A DNA stretch of 41,584 bases from Rhodocyclaceae bacterium (GTDB lineage: Bacteria > Pseudomonadota > Gammaproteobacteria > Burkholderiales > Rhodocyclaceae): the NCBI GenBank assembly GCA_024709955.1, contig JANJVS010000209.1, positions 1 to 41,584 of the forward strand. The letters run 5' to 3'. Each line of letters starts with the position of its first letter. Within the stretch, counting starts at the first letter, position 1. The notes under the pieces were generated by a model. The model did not search any database, was not told the DNA's origin, and worked only from the letters and a program-made list of their open reading frames with translations. Positions 29,904 through 38,954 of this stretch are shown piece by piece. Position numbers and translations under genes: made by a program.

Positions 29904-30703
29904 GCTGCCCCTTTCTCTTCAGTCGGCGCGGCTTCCCAGGCCTTGACGCGCTCGATCATTTCCTGGGCGAAGGCCAGATAGGCCTGCGCCCCCTTCGACG
30001 CCTTGTCGAACAGCACCCCCGGCACGCCGTAGCTCGGCGCCTCGGCGAGGCGCACGTTGCGCGGCACCAGGGTGGAGAACACCTTGTCGCCGAAATGCTG
30101 TTCGAGCTGGGCCGAGACCTGGTTCGACAGCGTCGAGCGCGGGTCGAACATCACGCGCAGCAGGCCGATGATCTTGAGGTCGCGGTTCAGATTGGCATGC
30201 ACCTTCTTGATGGTGTTCACCAGGTCCGACAAGCCTTCGAGCGCGTAGTACTCGCACTGCATCGGGATGATGACGCCATGGGCCGCGCACAGGCCGTTGA
30301 GGGTCAGCATCGACAAGGAGGGCGGGCAGTCGATCAGCACGAAGTCGTAGTCGTAGCGGTGCTCGCGCAGCGCGCCCTTGAGGCGCATCTCGCGCAGGTC
30401 GAGATTGACCAGCTCCACCTCGGCACCCGCCAGGTCGCGGTTGGCCGGCAGCACGTCGAAGGCGGCGGCGGGCGAGGTCTGGCGCACGTCCGCCAACGGC
30501 TTGAGGCCGACCAGCAGCTGGTAGACCGAGCGGTTGCTCAGGCCGCGCTTGTCGATGCCGCAACCCATGGTGGCGTTGCCCTGCGGATCGAGGTCTACCA
30601 GCAGGGTGCGCTTGCCGGCCAGGGCGAGGGCGGCGGCCAGGTTCACCGAGGTGGTGGTCTTGCCGACCCCGCCTTTCTGGTTGGCGATGGCGAAGATGTG
30701 CAT
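29900..30703 (-). CDS. parA: Chromosome partitioning ATPase ParA
   Basis: The start at 30703 gives the usual [20 protein letters not shown], containing the deviant Walker A motif. Further ATPase motifs are DLDPQGNAT and LIDCPPSLS. The 267-residue length is typical of chromosomal Soj/ParA. Its start overlaps the rsmG stop (TGATG). With ParB it segregates the origin region. Confidence 0.97.
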   Translation of the reverse strand: MHIFAIANQKGGVGKTTTSVNLAAALALAGKRTLLVDLDPQGNATMGCGIDKRGLSNRSVYQLLVGLKPLADVRQTSPAAAFDVLPANRDLAGAEVELVNLDLREMRLKGALREHRYDYDFVLIDCPPSLSMLTLNGLCAAHGVIIPMQCEYYALEGLSDLVNTIKKVHANLNRDLKIIGLLRVMFDPRSTLSNQVSAQLEQHFGDKVFSTLVPRNVRLAEAPSYGVPGVLFDKASKGAQAYLAFAQEMIERVKAWEAAPTEEKGAA

Positions 30704-31320
30704 CAGACTCTCTCCAATCGAAGCAAATGCCGCTGCGCCCCCAGGCCGGGAACGCCCAATTCCTGACTCGCCGCCAGCTGCCAGCCGGCGGGCAATGCCG
30801 CGACCTCGTCCGCCGGATAGACACCCTTCATCGCCCACAGGCAGGGGGCGAGATGGCCGGCGAGACCGACGAAGTCGGCGAGGCTGGCGAAGGCGCGCGA
30901 AATCGCCGCGTCGAAGGTATCACGAAGCTCCTCGACCCGGCCGCAGTGAACGACGACATTGTCGAGACCAAGCTCGATCTTCGCCTGGCGCTGAAAGGCG
31001 GCCTTCTTTTCCACCGCCTCGACCGAGGTGATCGACCAGCCGGGCCGGGCGATGGCGAGCACGATGCCGGGCAGGCCGGCGCCGCTGCCGATGTCGGCGA
31101 GGCGGACACACCGTCCCGCCAGCGCCGACTTTTCCAGCACGGGCAACACGGCGAGCGAGTCGAGCAGATGATGGGTGACCATCTCCCGCGGATCGCGGAT
31201 CGCCGTCAGGTTGTACACCTTGTTCCATTTGACCAGCAGGGCGAGGTAGGCGGCGAGCCTGTCCTCGGCCCCGGCGGGCAGATCGAGCCCGAGCGCGGCG
31301 ATGCCCTCGGCCAGATTCAC
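30703..31320 (-). CDS. rsmG: 16S rRNA (guanine-527-N7) methyltransferase RsmG
   Basis: The 205-residue enzyme (GidB) methylates G527 of 16S rRNA. Conserved motifs include [25 protein letters not shown] and [18 protein letters not shown]. The start is GTG, overlapping the mnmG stop by four bases. Between DSLAVLP and DIGSG the protein holds about seven residues more than I remember for the family (E. coli has 13 residues between DS and DVG, here 20), and exactly here lies repeat copy 12, encoding KSALAGRC. The fold should tolerate this surface loop. Confidence 0.96.
   Translation of the reverse strand: MNLAEGIAALGLDLPAGAEDRLAAYLALLVKWNKVYNLTAIRDPREMVTHHLLDSLAVLPVLEKSALAGRCVRLADIGSGAGLPGIVLAIARPGWSITSVEAVEKKAAFQRQAKIELGLDNVVVHCGRVEELRDTFDAAISRAFASLADFVGLAGHLAPCLWAMKGVYPADEVAALPAGWQLAASQELGVPGLGAQRHLLRLERV
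31109..31132 (-). repeat. Dispersed 24-bp repeat, copy 12 (consensus), inside rsmG
   Basis: Exact consensus copy in the sense strand of rsmG, in frame. It coincides with an extra loop just before the SAM-binding motif. Confidence 0.88.
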
Positions 31321-33197
31321 TGGCGCCCCCTCAGCTTCTTGAGATGCACGAGCAGGATCGAGATCGCCGCCGGGGTGACCCCCTGGATGCGGCTCGCCTG
31401 GCCGACGGTCTGCGGCCGATGCTGGGCGAGACGCTGGCGCACCTCGATGGAGAGTCCGTTCAGTTGCGCGTAGTCGAGGTCGGCGGGGATCGCCATGGCT
31501 TCCTGCTGGGCCATCTTCGCCACGTCCTCCTTCTGGCGCTCGATGTAGCCGTGGTACTTGGCCTGGATGTCCACCTGCTCGATGACCTCCGGCGCCTCGA
31601 TGGCCACGCCGGCACCGGGCAGGGTCATCAGGTCCTGGTAGCCGATCTCGGGACGGCGCAGCAGGTCGAACAGCGAATATTCGCGCTCGATCGGCTTGCC
31701 GAGCACGCGCTCCACCTCGTGCATCGCCACCACATTGGGGTTGATCCAGACGCCCTTGAGGCGCTCCACCTCGGCGGCGATGGCGTCGCGCTTGCGGTTG
31801 AAGGCCTCCCAGCGCGCGTCGTCCACCAGGCCGAGACGCCGGCCGACCTCGGTCAGCCGCAGGTCGGCGTTGTCCTCGCGCAGGGAAAGGCGGTACTCGG
31901 CGCGGCTGGTGAACATGCGATAGGGTTCGGTCACGCCGCGCGTGATCAGGTCATCCACCAGCACCCCGAGGTAAGCCTCGTCGCGGCGCGGCCACCAGCC
32001 TTCCTCCCCTCTCGCCAGGCGCGTGGCGTTGAGACCGGCGAGCAGCCCCTGGGCGGCGGCCTCCTCGTAGCCGGTGGTGCCGTTGATCTGCCCGGCGAAG
32101 AACAGGCCGCCGATGGCCTGGGTCTCCAGCGTCGCCCGGAGGGCGCGCGGGTCGAAGTAGTCGTATTCGATGGCATAGCCGGGCCGGGTGATGTGGGCAT
32201 TTTCCAGGCCGCGGATCGAATGCACCAGCTCGAGCTGCACGTCGAAGGGCAGGCTGGTGGAGACGCCCTGCGGGTAGTACTCGTGGGTGCTCAGGCCCTC
32301 GGGCTCCAGGAAGACCTGGTGGCTGTCCTTGCCGGCGAACTTGTGGATCTTGTCCTCGATGGACGGACAGTAGCGCGGGCCGACGCCCTCGATCACTCCG
32401 GTGAACATCGGCGAGCGGTCGAGGCCGGCGCGGATGATGTCGTGGGTGCGGGCGTTGGTGTGGGTGATCCAGCAGGGAATCTGGCGCGGGTGGTGCTCCG
32501 GTTTGCCGAGGAAGGAGAACACCGGCACCGGCGTGTCGCCCGGCTGCTCCTGCATCGCAGAGAAGTCGATGGTCTTGCCGTCGAGGCGCGGCGGCGTGCC
32601 GGTCTTGAGACGGCCGACCGGCAGCTTGAGTTCGCGCAGGCGCGCCGCCAGCGAGAGGGAAGGGGGGTCGCCGAAGCGGCCGGCCCGGTAGTTTTCCAGG
32701 CCGACATGCACCAGGCCATTCAAGAAGGTGCCGGCGGTGAGCACCACGGCCGGCGCCTCGAAGCGCACGCCGAGCTGGGTGACGACGCCGGCGACGCGGT
32801 CGCCGACGACGCTGATGTCGTCCACCGCCTGCTGGAAGATCGTCAGGTTCGACTGGTTCTCCAGCCGTCCGCGGATCGCCTGGCGGTAGAGCGCCCGGTC
32901 GGCCTGGGCGCGCGTCGCGCGCACCGCCGGCCCCTTCGAGGCATTAAGGGTGCGGAACTGGATACCGGACTCGTCGGTGGCCGCCGCCATCGCGCCGCCG
33001 AGCGCATCGACCTCCCTGACCAGATGGCCCTTGCCGATGCCGCCGATGGATGGATTGCAGGACATCGCACCGAGGGTCTCGATGTTGTGGGTCAGCAGCA
33101 GGGTGCGTGCGCCCAAGCGCGCGGCGGCGAGCGCGGCCTCGGTGCCGGCATGGCCCCCGCCGATCACGATCACATCGAAGCGGGTTGGAAATATCAT
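31317..33197 (-). CDS. mnmG: tRNA uridine-5-carboxymethylaminomethyl modification enzyme MnmG
   Basis: MnmG (GidA) works with MnmE to modify U34 of certain tRNAs, using FAD. The start at 33197 gives [20 protein letters not shown] with the FAD-binding GGGHAG motif. [19 protein letters not shown] and [17 protein letters not shown] are conserved motifs. Length, 626 residues, is normal. The ribosome site is weak. A possible -10 TATCAT lies at 33340-33335 on the minus strand. Repeat copy 13 and two parS sites lie upstream. Confidence 0.97.
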   Translation of the reverse strand: MIFPTRFDVIVIGGGHAGTEAALAAARLGARTLLLTHNIETLGAMSCNPSIGGIGKGHLVREVDALGGAMAAATDESGIQFRTLNASKGPAVRATRAQADRALYRQAIRGRLENQSNLTIFQQAVDDISVVGDRVAGVVTQLGVRFEAPAVVLTAGTFLNGLVHVGLENYRAGRFGDPPSLSLAARLRELKLPVGRLKTGTPPRLDGKTIDFSAMQEQPGDTPVPVFSFLGKPEHHPRQIPCWITHTNARTHDIIRAGLDRSPMFTGVIEGVGPRYCPSIEDKIHKFAGKDSHQVFLEPEGLSTHEYYPQGVSTSLPFDVQLELVHSIRGLENAHITRPGYAIEYDYFDPRALRATLETQAIGGLFFAGQINGTTGYEEAAAQGLLAGLNATRLARGEEGWWPRRDEAYLGVLVDDLITRGVTEPYRMFTSRAEYRLSLREDNADLRLTEVGRRLGLVDDARWEAFNRKRDAIAAEVERLKGVWINPNVVAMHEVERVLGKPIEREYSLFDLLRRPEIGYQDLMTLPGAGVAIEAPEVIEQVDIQAKYHGYIERQKEDVAKMAQQEAMAIPADLDYAQLNGLSIEVRQRLAQHRPQTVGQASRIQGVTPAAISILLVHLKKLRGRQ

Positions 33198-33279
33198 TTC
33201 GGGCAAGCTTCGGTGAAGGCCGACACCCGCGCGGCGGGGAGCAGGCCGTAGCTGGAACGTTGCGTGAATGGCATCGGGA

Positions 33280-33303
33280 AAAGTCGGTGCTGGCGACACG
33301 GTG
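33280..33303 (+). repeat. Dispersed 24-bp repeat, copy 13
   Basis: Three changes from consensus. It lies 82 bases upstream of the mnmG start, on the opposite strand, within the probable mnmG leader. Confidence 0.8.
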
Positions 33304-33376
33304 AGGGCCGCGCGCCCATCGAAAAAGAGGCGCAATGATACGCCGCCAAACCTGGCATCGCCAGATGCGAGGGCCA

Positions 33377-33392
33377 CGTTTCACGTGAAACA
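33377..33392. promoter_or_regulatory. parS: parS site 1 (ParB-binding)
   Basis: CGTTTCACGTGAAACA contains the perfect 14-base palindrome GTTTCACGTGAAAC and differs at one outer base from a symmetric 16-mer. The sequence is the standard chromosomal parS type. Confidence 0.92.
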
Positions 33393-33402
33393 ACAGGCGC
33401 CG

Positions 33403-33418
33403 TGTTTCACGTGAAACA
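33403..33418. promoter_or_regulatory. parS: parS site 2 (ParB-binding)
   Basis: TGTTTCACGTGAAACA is a perfect 16-base palindrome, 26 bases centre to centre from site 1. Together with parAB 3 kb away it marks an origin-proximal region. Confidence 0.95.
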
Positions 33419-33495
33419 AACCCGAGCAGCCCGCCGGCTCCAGCGCCCCCGGTAGTCGAGCGGAAAAATGACCATGCGCAATGCATCGATCAACC

Positions 33496-33501
33496 TATAA
33501 T
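33496..33501 (+). promoter_or_regulatory. -10 box for the secreted-protein gene at 33540
   Basis: A perfect TATAAT lies 38 bases before the start codon. No good -35 is present at 17 bases (CATGCG); ATGACC at 33468 is too far upstream. The remaining gap between mnmG and this gene holds repeat copy 13 and the parS pair. Confidence 0.55.
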
Positions 33502-33539
33502 GAACTTTCGACAATCACCGTTTGCCAGGAGGACGCTCC

Positions 33540-33998
33540 ATGAAACAGATGATCGCAGCCCTGTTGTGCGCCGGCATCGCCGGCCTGTCCCATGCACAGG
33601 AACCCGAAACCGCTTCCTTCACCGCCGCCTGCGCCGGTGGCGGCCAGAAGGCGGTGTCTTACGACTGGACGGTTTTCTCCAGCACCATTTCCTATACCGC
33701 CACGCTGACCGACTGCACACCCGCCGGCGACGACCGCAAGTTCAACGGCACCATCACCGGCAACGGTACCCTGACCCCGTCGACTTCCGGCTTCACCGTC
33801 TTCATGACGGTGCAGGAAGAGCTGACCGTCAGCGGCGTCGACACCGGCAGCATCAGCTGCACGACGGGACTGCAAGGAGAACTCAACTCGACGAACGCCA
33901 GCTTCAACGGCACCGTCACCAAGAACAACTGCAGCTTCACGGTCAACGCCTCCAGCGTCGACCTCGTCGAACTGCTGACGGACATCAGCTACCAGTAA
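33540..33998 (+). CDS. Secreted Thr/Ser-rich protein of unknown function (152 aa)
   Basis: AGGAGG lies 8 bases before the ATG. A short signal peptide ends HAQEP near residue 19. The mature protein is beta-rich, with many Thr, Ser and Gly residues (FNGTITGNGTLTPSTSGFTV) and four cysteines, which suggests a disulfide-stabilised exported beta protein. Base composition is slightly less GC-rich than the neighbours. It is the only plus-strand gene in the right half and converges on livF, with a shared terminator. No family is recognised. Confidence 0.72.
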   Translation: MKQMIAALLCAGIAGLSHAQEPETASFTAACAGGGQKAVSYDWTVFSSTISYTATLTDCTPAGDDRKFNGTITGNGTLTPSTSGFTVFMTVQEELTVSGVDTGSISCTTGLQGELNSTNASFNGTVTKNNCSFTVNASSVDLVELLTDISYQ

Positions 33999-34002
33999 AT
34001 AA

Positions 34003-34026
34003 AAAGGGAGGGCTTGCCCTCCCTGT
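34003..34026 (-). terminator. Terminator of the liv operon (minus strand)
   Basis: GGGAGGGC (34006-34013) and GCCCTCCC (34016-34023) pair with a 2-base tip (in practice a 4-base loop). TTTTT follows on the minus strand, downstream of livF. On the plus strand there is no T-run, so it chiefly serves the minus-strand operon. Confidence 0.8.
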
Positions 34027-34044
34027 CCCGAGCGCGGCGCGCCG

Positions 34045-34809
34045 TCAGGCGGCGTGCTTGCCGCCCAGACCCAGATAGGCCTCGACCACCTTGGGGTCGT
34101 CCTCCAACTGGTCGGAGGGTCCTTCAAGGGCGATCTCGCCGGTCTCCAGCACGTAGCCGTAGTCGGATACCTGCAGCGCGGCGCGCGCGTTCTGCTCCAC
34201 CAGCAGCACCGCCACGCCGAGCTTGCGCAGATCGGCGACGACACGGAAAATCTCGCGCACGATCAGCGGCGCCAGGCCGAGGCTCGGCTCGTCGAGCATC
34301 AGCAGACGCGGCTGCGCCATCAGCGCCCGGCCGACCGCGAGCATCTGGCGCTCGCCGCCCGAGAGCGTGCCGGCCATCTGCTGGTGGCGCTCCTTGAGGC
34401 GCGGGAAGATCGCATACACCTTCTCCATCGTCTCGCCCTCGTCGCGGAAGCCGAGGCGGCGTCGCATGAAGGCGCCGAGCAGCAGGTTGTCGGCGACGCT
34501 CATCTCGCCGAACAGCTCGCGCTTCTCGGGCACCAGGGTCATGCCGCTGGCCACCATGCGCTCGATGTCGATATGGGCCGGCGCCTCGCCGCGGAAGCGC
34601 ACCTCGCCGCGCGCCACCGGCAGCACGCCCATGATCGCCGAGAGCAGCGTGGTCTTGCCGGCGCCATTGGGGCCGATCACGGTGACGATCTCGCCGGGAC
34701 GCACCTTGAGCGAGACATGGTGCAGGGCCTCGACCTTGCCGTAGGACACGCAGAGGTCATTCACCTCGAGAATCGGCGCCACTTCTTCCACTCCCGTCAT
34801 TCCGCTCAT
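34045..34809 (-). CDS. livF: Branched-chain amino acid-type ABC transporter ATPase LivF
   Basis: The 254-residue ATPase has Walker [10 protein letters not shown], signature LSGGERQ and Walker [24 protein letters not shown] and EAYLG near the end are characteristic of LivF. The start at 34809 overlaps the upstream stop (ATGA); an ATG 9 bases later is an alternative. It is the last gene of the operon livK-livH-livMG-livF. The substrate could be branched-chain amino acids or another amide or carboxylate compound. Confidence 0.94.
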   Translation of the reverse strand: MSGMTGVEEVAPILEVNDLCVSYGKVEALHHVSLKVRPGEIVTVIGPNGAGKTTLLSAIMGVLPVARGEVRFRGEAPAHIDIERMVASGMTLVPEKRELFGEMSVADNLLLGAFMRRRLGFRDEGETMEKVYAIFPRLKERHQQMAGTLSGGERQMLAVGRALMAQPRLLMLDEPSLGLAPLIVREIFRVVADLRKLGVAVLLVEQNARAALQVSDYGYVLETGEIALEGPSDQLEDDPKVVEAYLGLGGKHAA

Positions 34810-36608
34810 TCCACGCCACCCAGATAGGCCTCGATCACCGCCGGGTCGTTCTGCACCTCGTGCGGCAGCCCCTCGGCGATCTTCTTGCCGAACTCCATCA
34901 CCACGACGCGGTCGGCCAGGTCCATGACGAACTCCATGTCGTGCTCCACCAGCAGGATGCCCATGCCCTCGGCGCGCAACTGCTTGAGCAGCTCGGCCAG
35001 GGCCTGCTTCTCCAGGAAGCGCAGACCGGCGGCCGGCTCGTCGAGCAGCAGCAGGCAGGGATCGGCCGCCAGCGCGCGGGCGATCTCGACGATGCGCTGC
35101 TTGCCGAGCGGCAGGCTGCCGGCGGCGTCGCGCAGATGCTCGCCCAAGCCGACGCGCGCGCACTGGCGCGCCGCCTCGGCGAGCAGCCGCGCCTCCTCCT
35201 CGCGCTCCAGGTGCAGCATCGCCGACGGCACGCCGTGGCGGCCGCGCATGTGGGCGCCGAGGGCGACGTTCTCCAGCACGCTCATCCCCGGCAGCAGGCG
35301 CACATGCTGGAAGGTGCGGCTCATGCCCAGGTGCGCGATGGCGCGCGAACTGCGGCCATCGACGCGCTCGCCGCGGAAGCGCACCTCGCCCGAGGTCGGC
35401 GGATTGACGCCGGTGATCAGGTTGAACAGCGTGGACTTGCCGGCGCCGTTCGGGCCGATCAGCGCGAGAATCTCGCCGGCATCGACATGCAGGCTCATGC
35501 GATCGTTGGCGACCAGGCCGCCGAACTGCGTGACCGCGTCCCTGACTTCCAGCAGCGGCGTGCCCGCCGCCGGCACGGCGCGGCGCGGCAGCGGCTCGCC
35601 GGAAAACTCGGCGCCGGCGGGACGGTGCGCGCCGCCCGCGGCGGGCAGCCAGCGCGCCAACCAGGGCCAGAGACCGTCGCGCGCGCGATGCAGCACGAAG
35701 ATCATCAGCAAGCCGAAAGCGATCACCTCGAAGTTGCCCGAGGCGCCGAACAGCTGGGGCAACAGGTCCTGCAGCCACTGCTTGAGCACAGTGATCACCG
35801 CCGCGCCGACCAGCGCGCCCCAGACATGGGCCGCGCCGCCAATCACCGCCATGAACAGGTATTCGATGCCGATGTGCAGGCCGAAGGGCGTCGGATTGAC
35901 GAAGCGCTGCAGGTGGGCGTAGAGCCAGCCCGACAGGCAGGCGAACAGCGCGGCGACCAGGAACACGATCATCTTGGCGCGCGCGGTGTCGACGCCCATC
36001 GCCTCGGCCATCACCACGCCGCCCTTGAGGGCGCGGATGGCGCGGCCGGCGCGCGAGTCGAGCAGGTTGCTCGACAGCCACAGCGCCGCCAGCAGCACGA
36101 CCCAGATCAGGTAGTAGAAATGGCGGCCATCGCGCAGCTCGACGCCGGCGATGCTCAGCGGCGGGATGCCGCCGATGCCGGTGTGGCCGCCGAGGAATTC
36201 GAGGTTGCCGAACAGGAAATACAGCGAGATACCCCAGGCGATGGTGCCGAGCGGCAGGTAGTGGCCCGACAGACGCAGCGTCAGCGCCCCGAGCAGCAGG
36301 GCGACCAGGGCGGTCAGCAGCAGGCCGGCGGCGAGGCCACCCCAGGGATTGGCGAGCCAGGCCGGCAGGCCGGCGGCGGTGGTCAGCCAGGCAGTGGCGT
36401 AGGCGCCCATGCCGACGAAGGCGGCCTGGCCGAAGGAGGTGAGGCCGCCCACGCCGGTCAGCAGCACCAGGCCGAGGGCCACCAACGCGTAGAGGCCGAT
36501 GTAGTTGAGCAGCGTGACGTGAAACTCGGGCAGCACCAGCGGCCCGAGGGCAAGCAGGACGACGAAGAGGGCGACGAGGCGGCGCGCGGTGAGCAGTTCC
36601 CGCATCAT
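34806..36608 (-). CDS. LivM-LivG fusion: permease plus ATPase in one chain
   Basis: The 600-residue protein joins two usually separate subunits. Residues about 10-320 are a LivM permease with many membrane helices ([20 protein letters not shown] is typical). Residues about 348-600 are a LivG ATPase: Walker [39 protein letters not shown] as signature and [10 protein letters not shown] as Walker B. Such fused permease/ATPase proteins are known in betaproteobacteria. The linker at about 328-335 is encoded by repeat copy 14. The start overlaps the livH stop; 36605 is an alternative ATG. Confidence 0.94.
   Translation of the reverse strand: MMRELLTARRLVALFVVLLALGPLVLPEFHVTLLNYIGLYALVALGLVLLTGVGGLTSFGQAAFVGMGAYATAWLTTAAGLPAWLANPWGGLAAGLLLTALVALLLGALTLRLSGHYLPLGTIAWGISLYFLFGNLEFLGGHTGIGGIPPLSIAGVELRDGRHFYYLIWVVLLAALWLSSNLLDSRAGRAIRALKGGVVMAEAMGVDTARAKMIVFLVAALFACLSGWLYAHLQRFVNPTPFGLHIGIEYLFMAVIGGAAHVWGALVGAAVITVLKQWLQDLLPQLFGASGNFEVIAFGLLMIFVLHRARDGLWPWLARWLPAAGGAHRPAGAEFSGEPLPRRAVPAAGTPLLEVRDAVTQFGGLVANDRMSLHVDAGEILALIGPNGAGKSTLFNLITGVNPPTSGEVRFRGERVDGRSSRAIAHLGMSRTFQHVRLLPGMSVLENVALGAHMRGRHGVPSAMLHLEREEEARLLAEAARQCARVGLGEHLRDAAGSLPLGKQRIVEIARALAADPCLLLLDEPAAGLRFLEKQALAELLKQLRAEGMGILLVEHDMEFVMDLADRVVVMEFGKKIAEGLPHEVQNDPAVIEAYLGGVE
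35604..35627 (+). repeat. Dispersed 24-bp repeat, copy 14, in the LivM-LivG linker
   Basis: One change from consensus (C4), antisense to the gene. It encodes HRPAGAEF in the linker between the membrane and ATPase halves. Confidence 0.88.
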
Positions 36609-37639
36609 TCCTCCTCCTCGACATGGCGCGTGGTCAGCGAGCGCCACACCAGCACCGGGATGATCAGCGTGAACACGATCACCTCCTTGAAGGCCGAGGC
36701 CCAGAAGGAGGAGAAGGATTCGAGCAGGCCGACCAGCAGCGCGCCGGCCGCCGCCACCGGGTAGCTCGCCAGCCCGCCGACGATGGCGCCGACGAAGCCC
36801 TTGAGGCCGACCAGGAAGCCGGTATCGTAGTAGATGGTGGTGATCGGCGCGATGAGAATGCCGGAGAGCGCGCCGATCGCCGCCGCCAGCAGGAAGGACA
36901 ACTTGCCGGCCAGCGTGGTCGAGATGCCCATCAGGCGCGCGCCGGCGCGGTTGATCGCGGTGGCGCGCAGCGCCTTGCCGTAGAGGCTCTTCTCGAAGAA
37001 GACATAGAGGGCGACGATCAGCACCGCGCTGGCGCCGACCACCCAGAGGCTCTGGCCGGTGACGGTGAGGCCGCCGATGTCGAGGGACAGCTCGGAGAAG
37101 GCCGGCGTGCGCGAGCCCTCGGCGCCGAAGAACAGCAGGCCGAGGCCGACCAGCGCGAGGTGCAGGGCGACCGAGACGATCAGCAGGATCAGCACCGGCG
37201 CCTCGGCGATCGGCTGGTAGGCGAGGCGGTAGAGCTGCGGACCGAGCGGCACCACCAGCGCCAGCGTCAGCAGCACCTGGAGCGCCAGCGGCCAGTCGCG
37301 CGGTCCGGCGCCGAGCACCAGCGCCGCGACGGCGAGCGGGTAGAGGATCTGCCGGCCGAGCAGCCCGGCGAGGCGCCGGCCGCCCTGGCGCGCAATGACA
37401 GGAGCATCGATGGCGGCGACCAGCGCGCCAAGCGCGAGCAGCAGCCAGAGGGTGCCCGGCGTGCCGCCGGCCTGCAGACTGGCCAGCGTCAGCGCGCCAT
37501 AGGCGACGAATTCGCCCTGCGGGATGAAGATGACGCGGGTGACGGCGAACACCAGCACCAGCGCCAGGGCGAGCAGGGCGTAGATCGCCCCGTTGACGAT
37601 GCCGTCCTGTCCGAGGAGCAGCGCGATTTGCAGATCCAT
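36605..37639 (-). CDS. livH: Branched-chain amino acid-type ABC transporter permease LivH
   Basis: The 344-residue permease has about eight to nine hydrophobic helices. [19 protein letters not shown] at the start and the cytoplasmic loop with [20 protein letters not shown] are LivH hallmarks, as is [17 protein letters not shown]. It is longer than the usual 290-310 residues because of an insertion after about residue 60. It ends with four Glu residues. A hairpin separates it from the binding-protein gene. Confidence 0.94.
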   Translation of the reverse strand: MDLQIALLLGQDGIVNGAIYALLALALVLVFAVTRVIFIPQGEFVAYGALTLASLQAGGTPGTLWLLLALGALVAAIDAPVIARQGGRRLAGLLGRQILYPLAVAALVLGAGPRDWPLALQVLLTLALVVPLGPQLYRLAYQPIAEAPVLILLIVSVALHLALVGLGLLFFGAEGSRTPAFSELSLDIGGLTVTGQSLWVVGASAVLIVALYVFFEKSLYGKALRATAINRAGARLMGISTTLAGKLSFLLAAAIGALSGILIAPITTIYYDTGFLVGLKGFVGAIVGGLASYPVAAAGALLVGLLESFSSFWASAFKEVIVFTLIIPVLVWRSLTTRHVEEEE

Positions 37640-37656
37640 CTCAGTCCATTCAAACG

Positions 37657-37688
37657 ACGAGGGCGCCGGAACGGCCCGGCGCCCTCGT
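37657..37688 (-). terminator. Hairpin between the binding-protein gene and livH (probable attenuator)
   Basis: ACGAGGGCGCCGG and CCGGCGCCCTCGT form a perfect 13-bp stem with a 6-base loop. On the minus strand only a short T-run (CGTTTG) follows, so partial termination or RNA stabilisation is likely. This would give more binding protein than permease. Confidence 0.7.
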
Positions 37689-37705
37689 TTTGTTGCAGGC
37701 GGCGC

Positions 37706-38851
37706 TTACTGGATCAGCTTCCAGTCGCCGTTTTCGACCCTGACCATCACGCGCGCGCGCTGGTCGAAGCCCAGGTGGTCCTGCGCCGACATGTTGACGA
37801 TGCCGTGCGAGACCGTGACGTTCTTCAAGCCCTCCAGCGCGTCGCGCAGCGCGGCGCGGAACTCCTTGCTGCCCGGCTTGGCCTTCTTGAGCGCGGCCGG
37901 CACGGCGTTCTGCAAGAGCAGGCCGGCGTCCCAGGCGTGGGCGCCGAAGGTGGAGGTGGTGCCCTTGCCGTGCGCCGCCTCATACTTGGCGACGTAGTCG
38001 GAGGCGACCTTCTTGATCGGGTTGTCGGCCGGCAGCTGCGCGGCCACCAGCACCGGGCCGGCGGGCAGGAAGGTGCCCTCGCAGTCCTTGCCGCAGACGC
38101 GCAGGAAGTCCTTGTTGGCGACGCCGTGGGTCTGGTAGTAGGCGCCCTTGTAGCCCTTCTCCTTGAGCGCCTTCTGCGGCAGCGCGGCGGGAGTGCCGGC
38201 GCCGGCCACCAGCACGGCGTCCGGCTTCGCCGCCATGACCTTGAGCACCTGGCCGGTCACCGAGGTGTCGGAGCGGTTGTAGCGCTCGTTGGCGACGATG
38301 GCGAGCTTGCGCGCCTCGGCGATCTTGGAAAACTCGCGGTACCAGCCCTCGCCGTAGGCGTCGGCGAAGCCGATGAAGGCGACCGTCTTCACGCCGGCGT
38401 TGATCATGTGCTCGACGATCGCCGTGGACATCTGGATGTCGTTCTGCGGCGTCTTGAACACCCAGCGGCGCTTGGCGTCGACCGGATCGACGATGGCGGC
38501 CGAGGCGGCCATCGAGATCATCGGCGTCTCGGCCTCGGCGGCGACGTCCACCATCGCCAGCGAGTTGGGCGTGATGGAGGAGCCGACGATGACGTCCACC
38601 TTGTCCTCGGTGATCAGCTTGCGCGTGTTCTTCACCGCCGTGGTGGTGTCGGTCGCGTCGTCGAGGATGATGTAGTTGATCTTCTCGCCGCCGATGCTGG
38701 TCGGCATCAGCGCGAAGGTGTTCTTCTCGGGAATACCGAGCGAGGCGGCCGGGCCGGTGGCCGAGACAACGACGCCGACGTTGATGTCGGCCAGGGCCGG
38801 GACGGCCAGCGCGGCCGCGACGGCGGCGGCGAGCAGGTGTTGCGTCTTCAT
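37706..38851 (-). CDS. Periplasmic substrate-binding protein of the Liv-type transporter
   Basis: The ATG at 38851 has GGAGGAG upstream and begins a signal peptide ending PALADI near residue 22. The 381-residue protein is a type-1 periplasmic binding fold (VGVVVSATGPAASLGIPEKN; YIILDDATDTTTAVKNTRKL; RRWVFKTPQND). It delivers substrate to LivH/LivM. Sequence alone does not decide between amino acids and aromatic or other acids. TATAAA at 38879-38874 may be the -10 of the operon; the -35 is poor. Confidence 0.92.
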   Translation of the reverse strand: MKTQHLLAAAVAAALAVPALADINVGVVVSATGPAASLGIPEKNTFALMPTSIGGEKINYIILDDATDTTTAVKNTRKLITEDKVDVIVGSSITPNSLAMVDVAAEAETPMISMAASAAIVDPVDAKRRWVFKTPQNDIQMSTAIVEHMINAGVKTVAFIGFADAYGEGWYREFSKIAEARKLAIVANERYNRSDTSVTGQVLKVMAAKPDAVLVAGAGTPAALPQKALKEKGYKGAYYQTHGVANKDFLRVCGKDCEGTFLPAGPVLVAAQLPADNPIKKVASDYVAKYEAAHGKGTTSTFGAHAWDAGLLLQNAVPAALKKAKPGSKEFRAALRDALEGLKNVTVSHGIVNMSAQDHLGFDQRARVMVRVENGDWKLIQ

Positions 38852-38917
38852 GTGGAAAGCTCCTCCGTGGGTTTTTATAAACAACGATTTGCGGCGAAGC
38901 GGCGAATTTAACATCGC

Positions 38918-38943
38918 GCCGCCCGTCCGTCCATGCGGGCGGC
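38918..38943. terminator. Hairpin between the TSUP gene and the liv operon
   Basis: GCCGCCCG (38918-38925) pairs with CGGGCGGC (38936-38943). A T-run follows at 38948-38952 on the plus strand, not on the minus strand. It may still act after the TSUP gene, whose stop is 12 bases away. Confidence 0.45.
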
Positions 38944-38954
38944 AGGCTTTTTCC

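Noticed and set aside
33198-33539. Replication origin with DnaA boxes
   Set aside because: The parS sites are clear, but I see no cluster of TTATCCACA-like boxes or an AT-rich unwinding region here.
34806-36608. LivM-LivG fusion as a novel architecture or frameshift error
   Set aside because: Fused permease/ATPase proteins of about 600 residues are known in betaproteobacteria, and the frame is clean throughout. Only the repeat in the linker is notable.
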